Assembly (NCBI GenBank): GCA_002862435.1
Contig: PKDC01000005.1
Coordinates: 1-56,033 of the forward strand
Source: Pseudomonadota bacterium
GTDB taxonomy: Bacteria > Pseudomonadota > Gammaproteobacteria > UBA5335
DNA length: 56,033 nt
Direction of reading: 5' to 3'
This document shows positions 45,474-54,378 of the stretch, in pieces. Position numbers and translations under genes: made by a program. Numbering within the stretch: the first letter of the stretch is position 1; each line of letters starts with the position of its first letter. Below the pieces are notes generated by a model. It was not told the DNA's origin. It was given only the letters and a program-made list of their open reading frames with translations, and did not search any database.

Positions 45474-45518
45474 TGTTCCGCGCTGGCACCATGCTGGGCC
45501 CCGCCTATCGGGTACGGC

Positions 45519-45551
45519 TTGACCTTACCCCCATGGGAAGGCGCAGCCTAT
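45519..45551 (+). promoter_or_regulatory. CueR-type promoter for the second copper block
   Basis: TTGACC (45519-45524) is followed by TTACCCCCATGGGAAGG, an imperfect dyad, and CAGCCTATCC. The -35 box, dyad core and CAGCCTAT match the copA promoter at the same spacing. It lies about 85 bp before the first gene of the cus block, so the block should be copper-induced. Confidence 0.72.
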
Positions 45552-45634
45552 CCATACGAAATCCGTCGAACAGCCCGACGCTAACGAGATCTCTTTAAGA
45601 CTAACCATCCCGCACATCACCGCCTGTCCTATCA

Positions 45635-46039
45635 ATGCTTCGCCACTTGCTCGTGCTGCTGTTCATCGTCGCGAACCTGAGTAGTCAGGTCAGCGTGGCG
45701 TATGCCTGCGCGATGGCTGACGGCGCACCGAAGGTGATGCGCCATTGCTGCTGCAAGAAACCCGAAGTCCGGGAAGGCTGTGACAAGGGTGCGATGGGCA
45801 AAGGCTGCTGCCAGACCGTCATCGATGTCTCACCGGGACCCGGCAATCAAGTCGGCCATGTGCAGGCCGAATCGAAGCTGCCGGACCTGACCCCGCAACT
45901 CCTATCGCCGGCGCTACTGCCGGCGCTGCTCTCGCTGGTACTCGAACCGACTTCCCCCGCTGAATTCTGGGAAGCGCGACGAGGGCCTGCGCGTTATGGA
46001 ACCGATCTCTATCTGCGTACGCAGAGACTGAGGCTGTAA
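45635..46039 (+). CDS. Secreted Cys-rich putative copper-binding protein
   Basis: The 134-residue protein has a signal peptide (LLVLLFIVANLSSQVSVAYA). The mature part opens with CAMAD, then HCCCKKPEVREGCDKG and GKGCCQ, giving eight Cys in about 50 residues. A Pro/Leu-rich hydrophobic segment follows. No family is recognised. Being first after a CueR-type promoter, it is likely to be induced early and may buffer or relay periplasmic copper. Confidence 0.68.
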   Translation: MLRHLLVLLFIVANLSSQVSVAYACAMADGAPKVMRHCCCKKPEVREGCDKGAMGKGCCQTVIDVSPGPGNQVGHVQAESKLPDLTPQLLSPALLPALLSLVLEPTSPAEFWEARRGPARYGTDLYLRTQRLRL

Positions 46040-46133
46040 GACCCGCGTTTCGACCGGGGCATCACGCCCCGTCTGTGGTTTGTCGTTGGCGTTTCGCCAG
46101 CGCATCCATTCCCGTCGAAATGCGAGGTTTCCC

Positions 46134-46415
46134 ATGTCTACCTTCCGTTTGTCGCATGCCCTTGTCGGCATGCTGTTGCTCGCCTCCAGCGTCTTGTCCT
46201 TCCAGGCACAGGCGCGTCCCACCGATCCGCAATGGCGCCCGCTCGCCAGCGTGCCAGCCAGTGCTGAAAAGCCCTGCGGTCCCATCGTCAAGCCGGCGTG
46301 GTTTGGCCCGCGCGGTGGCGGTGTCGTGGTCGGTGATCACGGGCCTTGCCCGACGGCGGCCCACGTCGTCGACCATTGGGTTGGGCCGCGTGGCACCGTG
46401 CCGATCTATCGCTAA
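46134..46415 (+). CDS. Small secreted hypothetical protein
   Basis: The 93-residue protein has a clean signal peptide (ALVGMLLLASSVLSFQAQA). The mature part is Pro/Gly/Trp-rich with two Cys (KPCGPIV and GPCPTAAH) and lacks the Met/His repeats of its neighbours. Its function is unknown. Its position in the copper-induced block suggests a periplasmic accessory role. It is followed by a stable hairpin before the efflux genes. Confidence 0.62.
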   Translation: MSTFRLSHALVGMLLLASSVLSFQAQARPTDPQWRPLASVPASAEKPCGPIVKPAWFGPRGGGVVVGDHGPCPTAAHVVDHWVGPRGTVPIYR

Positions 46416-46425
46416 AGCGTGGTTT

Positions 46426-46453
46426 GCGAGGCGCGGCATCGGCCGCGCCTCGC
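46426..46453. terminator. Perfect 12-bp stem hairpin before the cus genes
   Basis: GCGAGGCGCGGC and its exact complement are separated by four bases. There is no T-run. It may cause partial termination or protect the upstream small-protein mRNA ends, so that the binding protein is made in excess over the efflux pump. Confidence 0.5.
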
Positions 46454-46471
46454 TTCAGCAAGGAGAGGCAC

Positions 46472-47731
46472 ATGCTTGATTTATCTTCGAGGCGATTCTG
46501 GTTCGCCTCATTGCTGGTCGTCACGAGCGCCGCGCATGCGGACGATTCCGGTCTCGCGCTCGATCTTCGCGCCGCGCAGACCTTGGCCGTGACCCAGCAG
46601 CCGATGCTCGAAGCGCAAGCTTCTGCGGTAAAAGCGGCAAAAGACAGTGCCGTGGCTGCCGCGCAACTTCCCGACCCGCAATTGACCGGTGGCGTCTCGT
46701 CATGGCCGATCGACGGGCCCGATCGCTACTCGCTGCGTCGCGACGACTTCACGATGCTCAACGTCGGCATCGAGCAGGAGTTTCCGCTGGCCGGAAAGCG
46801 GCGCCTGCGCGGCGAACGTGGCGAACACGAAGCCGAACTCGCCGAGCAAATGCTCAGCGCCAGCCGCCTTACCGTCGAGCGCGACGCCGCCTTGGCGTGG
46901 CTCGATGTGTGGCGTCCGGAGCGCGCGCTGGAACTGGCCCGTGCTTCGTTGCGCGAGGCCGAGTTGCAGGTCAAAGCCACCGAAATTGCGTACACCGCGT
47001 CGCGTGCTGCGCAGGCCGACGTGCTGGCCGCACGCGTGACGCTGGGCCTGTTGCGCGACGAAGTGGCCTCGCTAGAAGACGAAAGTCAGCTCGCCCGCAG
47101 CACGCTGTCGCGCTGGATCGGCGTGGAGGCGGCACAGCGTCCGCTGCCTGCAGAGCTTCCAGCATGGAGTCCGCCACTGGCGTTATCCGATTCTTTGGCG
47201 CGGCTGCGCAATCACCCTCACCTCAATACCGAGGCGAAGCGACTGGAAATTGCCGAAGACGAGGTGGCACTGGCCCGGCAGGCCTACAAGCCGGACTGGC
47301 GCGCCGGCATCGGCTACGGCTACCGGCCCGACTTCTCCGACTACGTCAGCGTCAATGTCGCTGTCGATCTGCCGGTGTTCACGAGCAGCCGACAGGATCG
47401 ACTGCTCGGCGCCAAGCTTGCCGAACAGACCCAAGCCGAGCAGTCGCGCGAGGACATGTTCCGGCAGGAAGAGGCGGACCTGCGCCTCAACTGGAATGGC
47501 TGGCAACGCCTGCAGGCGCGCATCGAGCAGTTCGATATGGAGATTCTTCCGCAAAGCCGGCAGCGCATTGATGCAGCTTTGGCTACGTGGCAGGCCGGCC
47601 AAGGCACGCTCGCCGCCGTCATCGACGCGCGGCGCATGGCCTTGGATAACGGCATGAAGCGCCTGGAACTCGTGACCGCAGCCGCTCGCTATCGCGTCAC
47701 TTTGCAGTATTTCGCCGGAGAGTCGCCGTGA
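46472..47731 (+). CDS. cusC: TolC-family outer-membrane channel of the Cus system (CusC-type)
   Basis: From ATG 46472 (AAGGAGAGG upstream) the protein has 419 residues, with a signal peptide and the two OEP repeats. LPDPQLTGGVSSWP and EQEFPLAGKRRLRGE are typical of metal-efflux outer-membrane factors, and long helices form the periplasmic tunnel. It has neither a lipobox nor a metal-rich tail, unlike the TolC protein at 39438. It should form the exit duct for CusA/CusB. Its stop overlaps the cusB start (GTGA). Confidence 0.88.
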   Translation: MLDLSSRRFWFASLLVVTSAAHADDSGLALDLRAAQTLAVTQQPMLEAQASAVKAAKDSAVAAAQLPDPQLTGGVSSWPIDGPDRYSLRRDDFTMLNVGIEQEFPLAGKRRLRGERGEHEAELAEQMLSASRLTVERDAALAWLDVWRPERALELARASLREAELQVKATEIAYTASRAAQADVLAARVTLGLLRDEVASLEDESQLARSTLSRWIGVEAAQRPLPAELPAWSPPLALSDSLARLRNHPHLNTEAKRLEIAEDEVALARQAYKPDWRAGIGYGYRPDFSDYVSVNVAVDLPVFTSSRQDRLLGAKLAEQTQAEQSREDMFRQEEADLRLNWNGWQRLQARIEQFDMEILPQSRQRIDAALATWQAGQGTLAAVIDARRMALDNGMKRLELVTAAARYRVTLQYFAGESP

Positions 47732-49122
47732 AGAACATTCTCATGATCACAGGTATCGTGTTGCTCAGCGCCAGCGCTGGCGCGTTGATCACGCAGCAGC
47801 GCATGTCCGGCTCCGCGTCCGATGCTTCGGTTAAGCCGTCGAACGACGATCAGGGTCATCACCATGTGCTCGTCGCGAAGAAGGACGCGCAAGGCAGGAC
47901 CTACTACACCTGTCCGATGCATCCGCAGGTCCGTCAGGATCAGCCCGGCAACTGTCCGATCTGTGGCATGAAGCTGGTCGAGCGCGTGGATGCGCCAGCA
48001 GCGCCGGCTTCACAGGAGCGCCGCATCCTGTACTGGTACGACCCGATGATGCCGGACCAGCAGTTCAAGGGACCGGGCAAGTCACCGATGAACATGGAGC
48101 TGATTCCGAAGTACGCAGAGGAATCACCGGACCGCAGTTCGGGCGTCGTCGTATCGATTGATCCGCGTATGGCACAGAACCTCGGCATGCGCACGGCGAC
48201 CGTCACGCGCAAGGCCACCGGACAAGGTTTTGCGGCGGTGGGCAGCGTCGAGATCGACGAGACGCGGATCGTCTCCGTCGAAGCGCGTGCAGCCGGCTGG
48301 GTCGAAGCGCTCGATGTACGCGCCGTCGGCGAACGGGTACGTCGTGGCCAGCGTTTGGCTGCGCTGTATGCACCGGAAATCCTTGCTGCGCAAAAGGAAC
48401 TGCAGCTCGCGCGCCAGAGCGGCGACACGTCGCTGATCGACGGCGCGACGACGCGCCTCAAGCTGCTGGGTGTTTCGAACACCGGCAGCAGCACCGTCTC
48501 GCATCGCGTTGCCATCACCGCACCGAGCGCCGGGGTCGTGACCGAGCTGATGGTGCGCGAAGGCGCGCAGCTCACACCCGGCATGCCGCTGATGAAGCTG
48601 GCCGATCTGTCGCGCGTCTGGATCGTCGTGCAAATTCCCGAAGCGCAGGCTGCGGCACTCAAGCTCGGCAGCCATGTCGAAGCGCGTCTGCGCGGCATTC
48701 CTGATCGCCGCTTTTCAGGAACGGTTGACTACATCTATCCGACACTGGATGCCTCGACGCGAACGCTGCGTGCGCGACTGGGCTTCGACAACGCCGATGG
48801 CGTGCTCAAGCCCGGCATGTATGCCGACGTGACCGTCGCCGGCGCCAGCACCGGCAGTGCGATGCTGGTTCCTGCCGAGGCGATCATTCGCACCGGCACC
48901 CGCAACGTCGTCCTCGTCGCCGAAGATGCCGGCCGTTACCGGCCGGTCGAAGTGCAACTGGGCGCCGAGCGCGGCAATGAAATCGAAGTGCGCACGGGGC
49001 TCGCCGACGGCGACCGCGTGGTGGTTTCCGGCCAGTTCCTGATCGATTCAGAAGCCAGCCTGCTCGGCGCCTATAACCGCATGGGTGCCAGCTCAACCGC
49101 GAACGCGGAGCCCGTGCCGTGA
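47728..49122 (+). CDS. cusB: RND periplasmic adaptor CusB with heavy-metal-binding domain
   Basis: The 464-residue protein starts at GTG 47728. A single N-terminal anchor precedes a heavy-metal-binding domain ([20 protein letters not shown]) and the matching [20 protein letters not shown] segment. The biotinyl-lipoyl-like and beta-barrel adaptor parts follow ([19 protein letters not shown] and [11 protein letters not shown]). CusB bridges CusA and the outer-membrane channel and accepts Cu(I)/Ag(I). No separate CusF gene is present, so the fused metal domain may do its job. Its stop overlaps cusA. Confidence 0.92.
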   Translation: MKNILMITGIVLLSASAGALITQQRMSGSASDASVKPSNDDQGHHHVLVAKKDAQGRTYYTCPMHPQVRQDQPGNCPICGMKLVERVDAPAAPASQERRILYWYDPMMPDQQFKGPGKSPMNMELIPKYAEESPDRSSGVVVSIDPRMAQNLGMRTATVTRKATGQGFAAVGSVEIDETRIVSVEARAAGWVEALDVRAVGERVRRGQRLAALYAPEILAAQKELQLARQSGDTSLIDGATTRLKLLGVSNTGSSTVSHRVAITAPSAGVVTELMVREGAQLTPGMPLMKLADLSRVWIVVQIPEAQAAALKLGSHVEARLRGIPDRRFSGTVDYIYPTLDASTRTLRARLGFDNADGVLKPGMYADVTVAGASTGSAMLVPAEAIIRTGTRNVVLVAEDAGRYRPVEVQLGAERGNEIEVRTGLADGDRVVVSGQFLIDSEASLLGAYNRMGASSTANAEPVP

Positions 49123-52100
49123 TCGCACGACTCATTCATTGGTCCGTTCATAACCGCTTTCTGGTGCTGCTCGGGGCCGTGCTCCTCACGGCGGCCGGGC
49201 TGTACTCGCTCAGCCGCACGCCGCTCGATGCGCTCCCAGACCTCTCCGACACGCAGGTCATCGTGCGCACGGTGTATCCGGGACAGGCACCGCAGGTCGT
49301 CGAGGATCAGGTGACGTATCCGCTCACCACGACGCTGCTGTCGGTGCCGCACGCAAAGACGGTGCGTGGCTACTCGCTGTTCGGTGAATCCTTCGTCTAC
49401 GTGCTCTTCGACGACAGTGTAGACCTGTACTGGGCACGTTCGCGCGTTCTGGAATATCTGTCGCAGGTGCAGGGCCGACTGCCGGCGACGGCGCGCTCGG
49501 CACTGGGGCCCGATGCGACGGGTGTCGGCTGGATATATGAGTACGCACTCGTCGATCGCACGGGGAAGACGGATATCGCGCAGTTGCGCGCGCTGCAAGA
49601 CTGGTTTCTCAAGTACGAGCTGAAGACCGTCGAGAACGTCGCTGAAGTAGCGACAGTCGGCGGGTTCAACCGCCAGTACCAGATCGTGCTCGATCCGGAT
49701 CGATTGCGCGCCTATCGCCTCAGCATCGACACGGTGATGGCGGCGGTGCAGGCGGCGAATGGGGAGGCCGGCGGTTCCGTGCTGGAGCTGGCGGAAGCCG
49801 AATACATGGTGCGCGCCCGCGGCTACCTGAAATCGCTCGACGATTTTCGGACGATTCCGGTCGGTCTCGGTGACAAGGGCACGCCGATCCTGCTACGCGA
49901 TATCGCCACGGTGCAGATCGGTCCGGAAACGCGGCGCGGCATCGCCGAACTCGATGGCGAAGGCGAAGTGGTCGGCGGCGTCATCGTGCTGCGCTCGGGC
50001 GAAAACGCGCGCTCGACCATCGATGCGGTGAAGGCAAAGCTCGCCATTCTGAAAGCCAGCCTGCCGGAAGGTGTCGAAATCGTCGAGACCTACGATCGCT
50101 CGTCGCTGATCGACCGGGCCGTCGATAACCTCTCGCACAAGCTGCTCGAAGAGTTTCTGGTCGTCGCGGTTGTCTGCGCGCTGTTCCTCTGGCATCTGCG
50201 TTCGGCGTTGGTGGCGATCGTCACGCTGCCGATCGGCATCTTGTCAGCCTTCATCGTCATGCACGCGCAGGGGATCAACGCCAACATCATGTCGCTCGGC
50301 GGCATCGCGATCGCGATCGGCGCGATGGTCGATGCCGCCGTCGTGATGATCGAGAACGCCCACAAGAAACTCGAAGCGTACCGGCACGCGAATGCCGGTG
50401 CCGATCCGCAGGGAAGCACGCGGTTGCACCTGATGGCCGAGGCGGCGGCCGAGGTCGGACCCGCGCTGTTCTTCTCGCTGCTAATCATCACGCTGAGCTT
50501 TGTGCCGGTATTCACGCTGGAGGCGCAGGAGGGTCGGCTGTTTGCGCCGCTGGCCTACACCAAAACCTACGCCATGGCCGCGGCGGCAGGCCTGTCGGTG
50601 ACGCTGATTCCGGTGCTGATGGTTGCATTCATCCGTGGCCGCATCGTCGACGAAACGGTGAATCCGCTGAACCGAGTGCTGATCGCGCTCTATCGTCCGC
50701 TGATCGACAAGGTGCTGGCGTTTCCGAAAACGACCTTGGCGCTGGCCGTTGTTGCTGCGCTGGCGACGGCGTGGCCGGCGACGCGTCTCGGCAGCGAGTT
50801 CATGCCGCCGCTCGACGAGGGCGATCTGCTGTATATGCCGACCGCGCTGCCGGGCCTCGCGGTCGGCAAGGCGGCAGAAGTGCTGCAGCAGACCGACCGC
50901 ATCCTCAAGACGTTCCCTGAGGTCGAACGCGTGTTCGGCAAGATCGGTCGCGCCGAGTCCGCGACGGACCCGGCGCCGCTGGAAATGGTTGAAACGACCG
51001 TACGCCTGAAACCAAAGTCGCAGTGGCGCGAGGGCATGACGACCGAGCGGTTGATCGATGAAATGGATGCAGCGCTCAAGATTCCCGGCATGGGCAACGT
51101 CTGGGTGCAGCCGATCCGTAATCGCATCGACATGCTCGCCACCGGCATCAAGTCTCCGGTCGGCATCAAGATCGCGGGGCCGGACCTGAACGTGATCCAG
51201 CGCATCGGCAACGAGATCGAGACGGTTGTTAAACAGGTTCCCGGAACGGTGTCGGCGTTCTCCGAGCGCGTCTCGGGTGGGCGTTATATCGAAGTCGTTC
51301 CGGATCGCATGGCCGCTGCACGTCACGGGCTGAACATCGCCGACGTCCAGCGCGTCGTCAGTCTTGCGATCGGCGGCGAGAACATCGGTGAAACCGTCGA
51401 GGGCCTGCAGCGCTTCCCGATCAACCTGCGTTACCCGAGAGAATTGCGCGACTCGGTGCAGAAACTGCGCGACCTTCCGATCGTGACGGCGCGCGGCGAA
51501 ACCCTGACGCTCGGCAGCATCGCCAGCGTCGCGATCACCGACGGGCCACCGATGATCAAATCGGAGAACGCGCGGCCCAACGGCTGGATTTACGTCGACA
51601 TCCGCGGTCGCGACCTCGGCGGCTATGTGGCCGAGGCAAAGCAGGCGGTCGCTGCGCAAGTGAAGCTGCCGGCGGGCTACTCGGTTTCGTGGTCCGGGCA
51701 GTTCGAGTATCTGGAGCGGGCAACGAAGCGATTACAGGTCGTCGTGCCGTTCACGCTCGCCATCATCTTCCTGTTGCTGTACCTCACGTTCCGCAGTATC
51801 CAGTCGGCGGCCCTGATCATGACGACGCTACCGTTCGCTCTGGTCGGCGGGTTCTGGCTGATTTATGCGCTCGGACACCACTTGTCGGTGGCTTCTGGCG
51901 TCGGCTTCATCGCCTTGGCCGGCGTGGCGGCGGAGTTTGGCGTGGTGATGCTGATCTATCTCGACAGCGCGATCCGCGAGCGTAGCGAAAGTGGAACCAT
52001 GCAGTCAGAGGCCGACCTTCGCGAAGCACTCGTGGAAGGCGCCGTACTGCGCGTGCGTCCGAAGGCGATGACGGTGGCCGTCATCATCGCCGGCCTCGTA

Positions 52101-52256
52101 CCCTTGTTCATCGGCGCGGGCACCGGCAGCGAGGTGATGCAGCGCATCGCGGCGCCGATGATCGGCGGCATGATCACGGCTCCGTTGCTGTCAATGTTCG
52201 TCATCCCGGCGGCCTATCTACTGATTCACCGCCGCTTGTTTCGAGCCGTACCATGA
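49119..52256 (+). CDS. cusA: Heavy-metal RND pump CusA
   Basis: The 1045-residue inner-membrane pump has 12 membrane helices in the RND pattern, with a first helix at residues 12-30 and [28 protein letters not shown] split over the first periplasmic loop. [20 protein letters not shown] and [17 protein letters not shown] mark helices 4-6 (proton relay). The second half repeats the pattern ([14 protein letters not shown] and [17 protein letters not shown]). The type is monovalent Cu/Ag export. It starts at GTG 49119, overlapping cusB, and is full length. Confidence 0.94.
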   Translation: MIARLIHWSVHNRFLVLLGAVLLTAAGLYSLSRTPLDALPDLSDTQVIVRTVYPGQAPQVVEDQVTYPLTTTLLSVPHAKTVRGYSLFGESFVYVLFDDSVDLYWARSRVLEYLSQVQGRLPATARSALGPDATGVGWIYEYALVDRTGKTDIAQLRALQDWFLKYELKTVENVAEVATVGGFNRQYQIVLDPDRLRAYRLSIDTVMAAVQAANGEAGGSVLELAEAEYMVRARGYLKSLDDFRTIPVGLGDKGTPILLRDIATVQIGPETRRGIAELDGEGEVVGGVIVLRSGENARSTIDAVKAKLAILKASLPEGVEIVETYDRSSLIDRAVDNLSHKLLEEFLVVAVVCALFLWHLRSALVAIVTLPIGILSAFIVMHAQGINANIMSLGGIAIAIGAMVDAAVVMIENAHKKLEAYRHANAGADPQGSTRLHLMAEAAAEVGPALFFSLLIITLSFVPVFTLEAQEGRLFAPLAYTKTYAMAAAAGLSVTLIPVLMVAFIRGRIVDETVNPLNRVLIALYRPLIDKVLAFPKTTLALAVVAALATAWPATRLGSEFMPPLDEGDLLYMPTALPGLAVGKAAEVLQQTDRILKTFPEVERVFGKIGRAESATDPAPLEMVETTVRLKPKSQWREGMTTERLIDEMDAALKIPGMGNVWVQPIRNRIDMLATGIKSPVGIKIAGPDLNVIQRIGNEIETVVKQVPGTVSAFSERVSGGRYIEVVPDRMAAARHGLNIADVQRVVSLAIGGENIGETVEGLQRFPINLRYPRELRDSVQKLRDLPIVTARGETLTLGSIASVAITDGPPMIKSENARPNGWIYVDIRGRDLGGYVAEAKQAVAAQVKLPAGYSVSWSGQFEYLERATKRLQVVVPFTLAIIFLLLYLTFRSIQSAALIMTTLPFALVGGFWLIYALGHHLSVASGVGFIALAGVAAEFGVVMLIYLDSAIRERSESGTMQSEADLREALVEGAVLRVRPKAMTVAVIIAGLVPLFIGAGTGSEVMQRIAAPMIGGMITAPLLSMFVIPAAYLLIHRRLFRAVP

Positions 52257-52301
52257 AGACACGTCCCGCTATCATTCGTCGCGCCAACAGGGAGTATCGC
52301 T

Positions 52302-52970
52302 GTGATCATGTCACCTTCCGTTAGAAAGTTTGCGTTGACTGCGCACGTCACCAGTTCCGTCGGCTGGATCGGTGCTCTTGCCGTCTTCCTTGCGCACGCC
52401 ATTGCCAGCATGACCAGCGCAGATGCCATGATCATTCGATCCGCCTGTCTGGCGATGGGGCTTACGGCATGGTTCGTGATCTTCCCCCTCAGCCTTGCAT
52501 CGCTCGCTACGGGCATCGTGCAAGCGCTTGGAACCGCATGGGGCTTGGTCCGCCACTATTGGGTGATCGCGAAGCTATTGCTTACGGCAATTGCCACCGG
52601 CGTCCTGCTGTTGAAACTAGCGCCGATCAGCACGCTAGAAAGCGCAGCCGCACAGGCGAACTTCGTTACGACGGATTTCGTTGGATTGCGGGCGTCGCTG
52701 CTTGTTCATGCGGTTGGCGGGATGCTGATCCTGATTGCGATTGCAGCACTGGCGATCTACAAACCCCGCGGGCTGACGCCGTATGGGGTTCGTGCTCAGC
52801 GTCAGCGGATGGGCGACCTAGCGGATACCGTCACTGCGGCAGGGGTTGCAGAGACGCCGGGATGGGTGAAGGGGGCTGTAATGATCGCCGTGGCCTTGCT
52901 CGTGTTACTGGCACTGATGCTCATTGTCGGTGGACATGGTCCCGGCGCACACCTCGCATCTCACGCGTGA
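52302..52970 (+). CDS. Hypothetical multi-pass membrane protein
   Basis: The 222-residue protein has about four to five membrane helices (LTAHVTSSVGWIGALAVFLA, LTAWFVIFPLSLASLATGIV, LLVHAVGGMLILIAIAALAI, AVMIAVALLVLLALMLIV) and a His-containing C-terminus (GGHGPGAHLASH). No family is assigned with confidence; it resembles DUF2269-type proteins by layout. It begins at GTG 52302 (AGGGAG upstream), 45 bp after cusA, and is probably the last gene of the block. Confidence 0.7.
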   Translation: MIMSPSVRKFALTAHVTSSVGWIGALAVFLAHAIASMTSADAMIIRSACLAMGLTAWFVIFPLSLASLATGIVQALGTAWGLVRHYWVIAKLLLTAIATGVLLLKLAPISTLESAAAQANFVTTDFVGLRASLLVHAVGGMLILIAIAALAIYKPRGLTPYGVRAQRQRMGDLADTVTAAGVAETPGWVKGAVMIAVALLVLLALMLIVGGHGPGAHLASHA

Positions 52971-53239
52971 TCGGGGCGTCTGGCGTCCGCAGGTCCACGC
53001 GACTACGCCGCGCTCTTTGAATGTAAATAGCGGAGGGTTCTGTGTCCGTACTTCGACGGAGAACCCGCACGCCGCGTCCGCGGCACGGCGTGCGGGTTAG
53101 CGGATGTGCTATGACGCGCTGACCGTGGAGTGCCCCGCTGTAGCTCGTAAGCATGCGCGGCACCACTGGCGAAGTCATATTGGCATCGCGCGAATTCGCG
53201 GGAGTTGCGAATTTGCAATGCCAGTAAACGGCCTAGCAG
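52971..53239. other. Intergenic region with stacked inverted repeats
   Basis: This region is convergent between the cus block and the Csp gene. A GGGTTCT...AGAACCC-type hairpin with an inner TCCGT/ACGGA stem (about 53034-53066) partly overlaps a second hairpin at 53062-53098. No reading frame here looks like a gene. Confidence 0.5.
53062..53098. terminator. Perfect 13-bp stem hairpin, likely bidirectional terminator
   Basis: AACCCGCACGCCG and its exact complement flank an 11-base loop between convergent transcripts. There is no T-run on either strand, so it may act by stability alone or with Rho. Its left arm overlaps the neighbouring hairpin, so the two structures exclude each other. Confidence 0.55.
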
Positions 53240-53584
53240 TCAGGCCGCCATGCGACGACAGCTTTCGGCGCAGCGCTCGCAAATGTCGGCGCACGCTTTC
53301 ATGGCATCGTCAGAACCCGCGAGTGCGGAGCAGGAATGGCTACAGGATTCGCAGATTTCGGCGCAGGCCCTGCACGTATGGCGATGCTCATGGACACCGA
53401 GAAGCATCGTATTTGCGCTCGTTTGACAGATTTCGGAGCAGGCAATTAACAGGCCTATGTGCTCTGGCGCTACATGCTTTTCACCCTGCAAAAGACAATG
53501 GCGAATCGTTTCCTGACACACGTTGTGGCATTGCGTACAAGCGTCGATGCATGCTTTGAGTGTTGAATGATCGAGATGAGTCAT
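53240..53584 (-). CDS. Csp-type four-helix-bundle copper-storage protein
   Basis: The 114-residue helical protein has 16 Cys spaced along four helices (ACIDACTQCHNVCQ, HTCRACAEICESCSHSC and ACADICERCAESC). This is the pattern of Csp proteins, which pack many Cu(I) ions inside the bundle. It lacks a Tat signal, so it is a cytosolic Csp3-like member that would store Cu(I) within the cell. A strong AGGAG site precedes its ATG. It is on the strand opposite to the efflux block. Confidence 0.92.
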   Translation of the reverse strand: MTHLDHSTLKACIDACTQCHNVCQETIRHCLLQGEKHVAPEHIGLLIACSEICQTSANTMLLGVHEHRHTCRACAEICESCSHSCSALAGSDDAMKACADICERCAESCRRMAA

Positions 53585-53705
53585 GGTGGTACTCCTGAGT
53601 CGACGTGTTGGCCATCCCGACCAATGTCGCTGCGATGCATTTCATCGGAATGGGATGACAGGTGGGAGGTGGCCACAGCAGTCGTGACCGCCTCCAGAAA
53701 AGCAC

Positions 53706-54083
53706 TCAGGGAAGACTTGGGGGCCGGAAATGACGAATTCGATGGGCGGGTAGGACCCTAGCCAACACTATTGGCAGTGAGTGCTTGTCCGCCACATGCT
53801 TGATAAGAGCCCCCAAACTGACGGCCGGGAAATGCAGCCCTACGGAGCAGCTTATTCGGCAGTAGCAGTGTGGGCAGGTGCAATAGCTATTAGTTGCAAA
53901 GCCGTCTTCTGCATCAGTTTTATGATGGTGCGCATCGGCGCCTCGCGGAATATCTTGGACATGCGCAGCCACCACGTGATAAGAGCGCAAGCCGTCATGT
54001 TGGCACCGTACGCCGACTGGCGCGCTGATGGACTGGGTCAGCACGACGAAGATCACAAGACATGCAATTGCTGCTCTGCGCAC
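53706..54083 (-). CDS. Secreted or anchored His/Cys-rich protein, copper-related by context
   Basis: From GTG 54083 the protein has 125 residues. It has a hydrophobic N-terminal segment (AAIACLVIFVVLTQSISAPVG), then a ligand-rich stretch (ADAHHHKTDAEDG, and YCTCPHCYCRISC), and a Pro-rich end (RHFRPPSLP). No family is recognised. It lies 121 bp upstream of the Csp gene on the same strand and may be its operon partner. An open frame to 54191 exists but runs toward the transposon end repeats. The start is uncertain. Confidence 0.5.
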   Translation of the reverse strand: MRRAAIACLVIFVVLTQSISAPVGVRCQHDGLRSYHVVAAHVQDIPRGADAHHHKTDAEDGFATNSYCTCPHCYCRISCSVGLHFPAVSLGALIKHVADKHSLPIVLARVLPAHRIRHFRPPSLP

Positions 54084-54281
54084 CGTCGGATCACCGTAGA
54101 CGCTTCTCAAAGGAACGTTCGCCACGCAGCAAATGGCGAGCCTACGCGTAAGAGCAAGCATTCGGCATAACTGAGGTGCGCAGGCCTGCAAATTAGGAGG
54201 CCTCGTTTTTAGCGGCTCGCAAGCTGCCGGATCAATGTAGGCTGCCCGAAAGACCTTGCCCAGTCAGCGTGTGGATTGCGT

Positions 54282-54371
54282 TGCGCAACTCCTGCCATTC
54301 GATGCTCAACTTCTGTGGCAGAGGTGCGCAGCTGGGCTGGCAATATCTGCTCAATAACTTGGCAATATGCA
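54282..54371 (-). repeat. Right-end multiple terminal repeats and tip
   Basis: Read on the minus strand, TGCATATTGCCA begins the tip (54371). TGAGCA, TGCGCA, TGAGCA and TGCGCA units start 18, 41, 63 and 84 bp inward, each with a TGCCA/TGGCA core. This mirrors the left end at 30274-30364. Only four units are visible, against eleven at the left, so the ends are asymmetric, as in several transposon families. Confidence 0.82.
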
Positions 54372-54378
54372 GTTGTGG
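54372..54378 (+). repeat. Target-site duplication, right copy (GTTGTGG)
   Basis: This copy matches 30267-30273. The pbrBC frame resumes at once with CCG CTG CTG GCC TGG. Confidence 0.85.

Larger units (their letters stand above)
30274..54371. mobile_element. 24.1-kb IS21-type transposon carrying copper-resistance cargo
   Basis: The limits come from the 7-bp duplication around it and from its ends. The left tip starts TACAAACCGCCA and the complement of the right tip TGCATATTGCCA; 15 of the first 25 positions agree. Behind each tip are hexamers of the TGCGCA/TGAGCA type whose first bases lie 18, 40, 63 and 85 bp from the left tip and 18, 41, 63 and 84 bp from the right tip, in inverted orientation. 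Multiple terminal repeats are a hallmark of IS21-family transposase sites. istA and istB lie just inside the left end, and no similar end is visible next to istA, so the cargo appears to be inside the unit. A composite origin from two IS21 copies, one largely deleted, remains possible. Confidence 0.72.

Noticed and set aside
50481-51659. 392-codon minus-strand frame over cusA
   Set aside because: It is a shadow of cusA.
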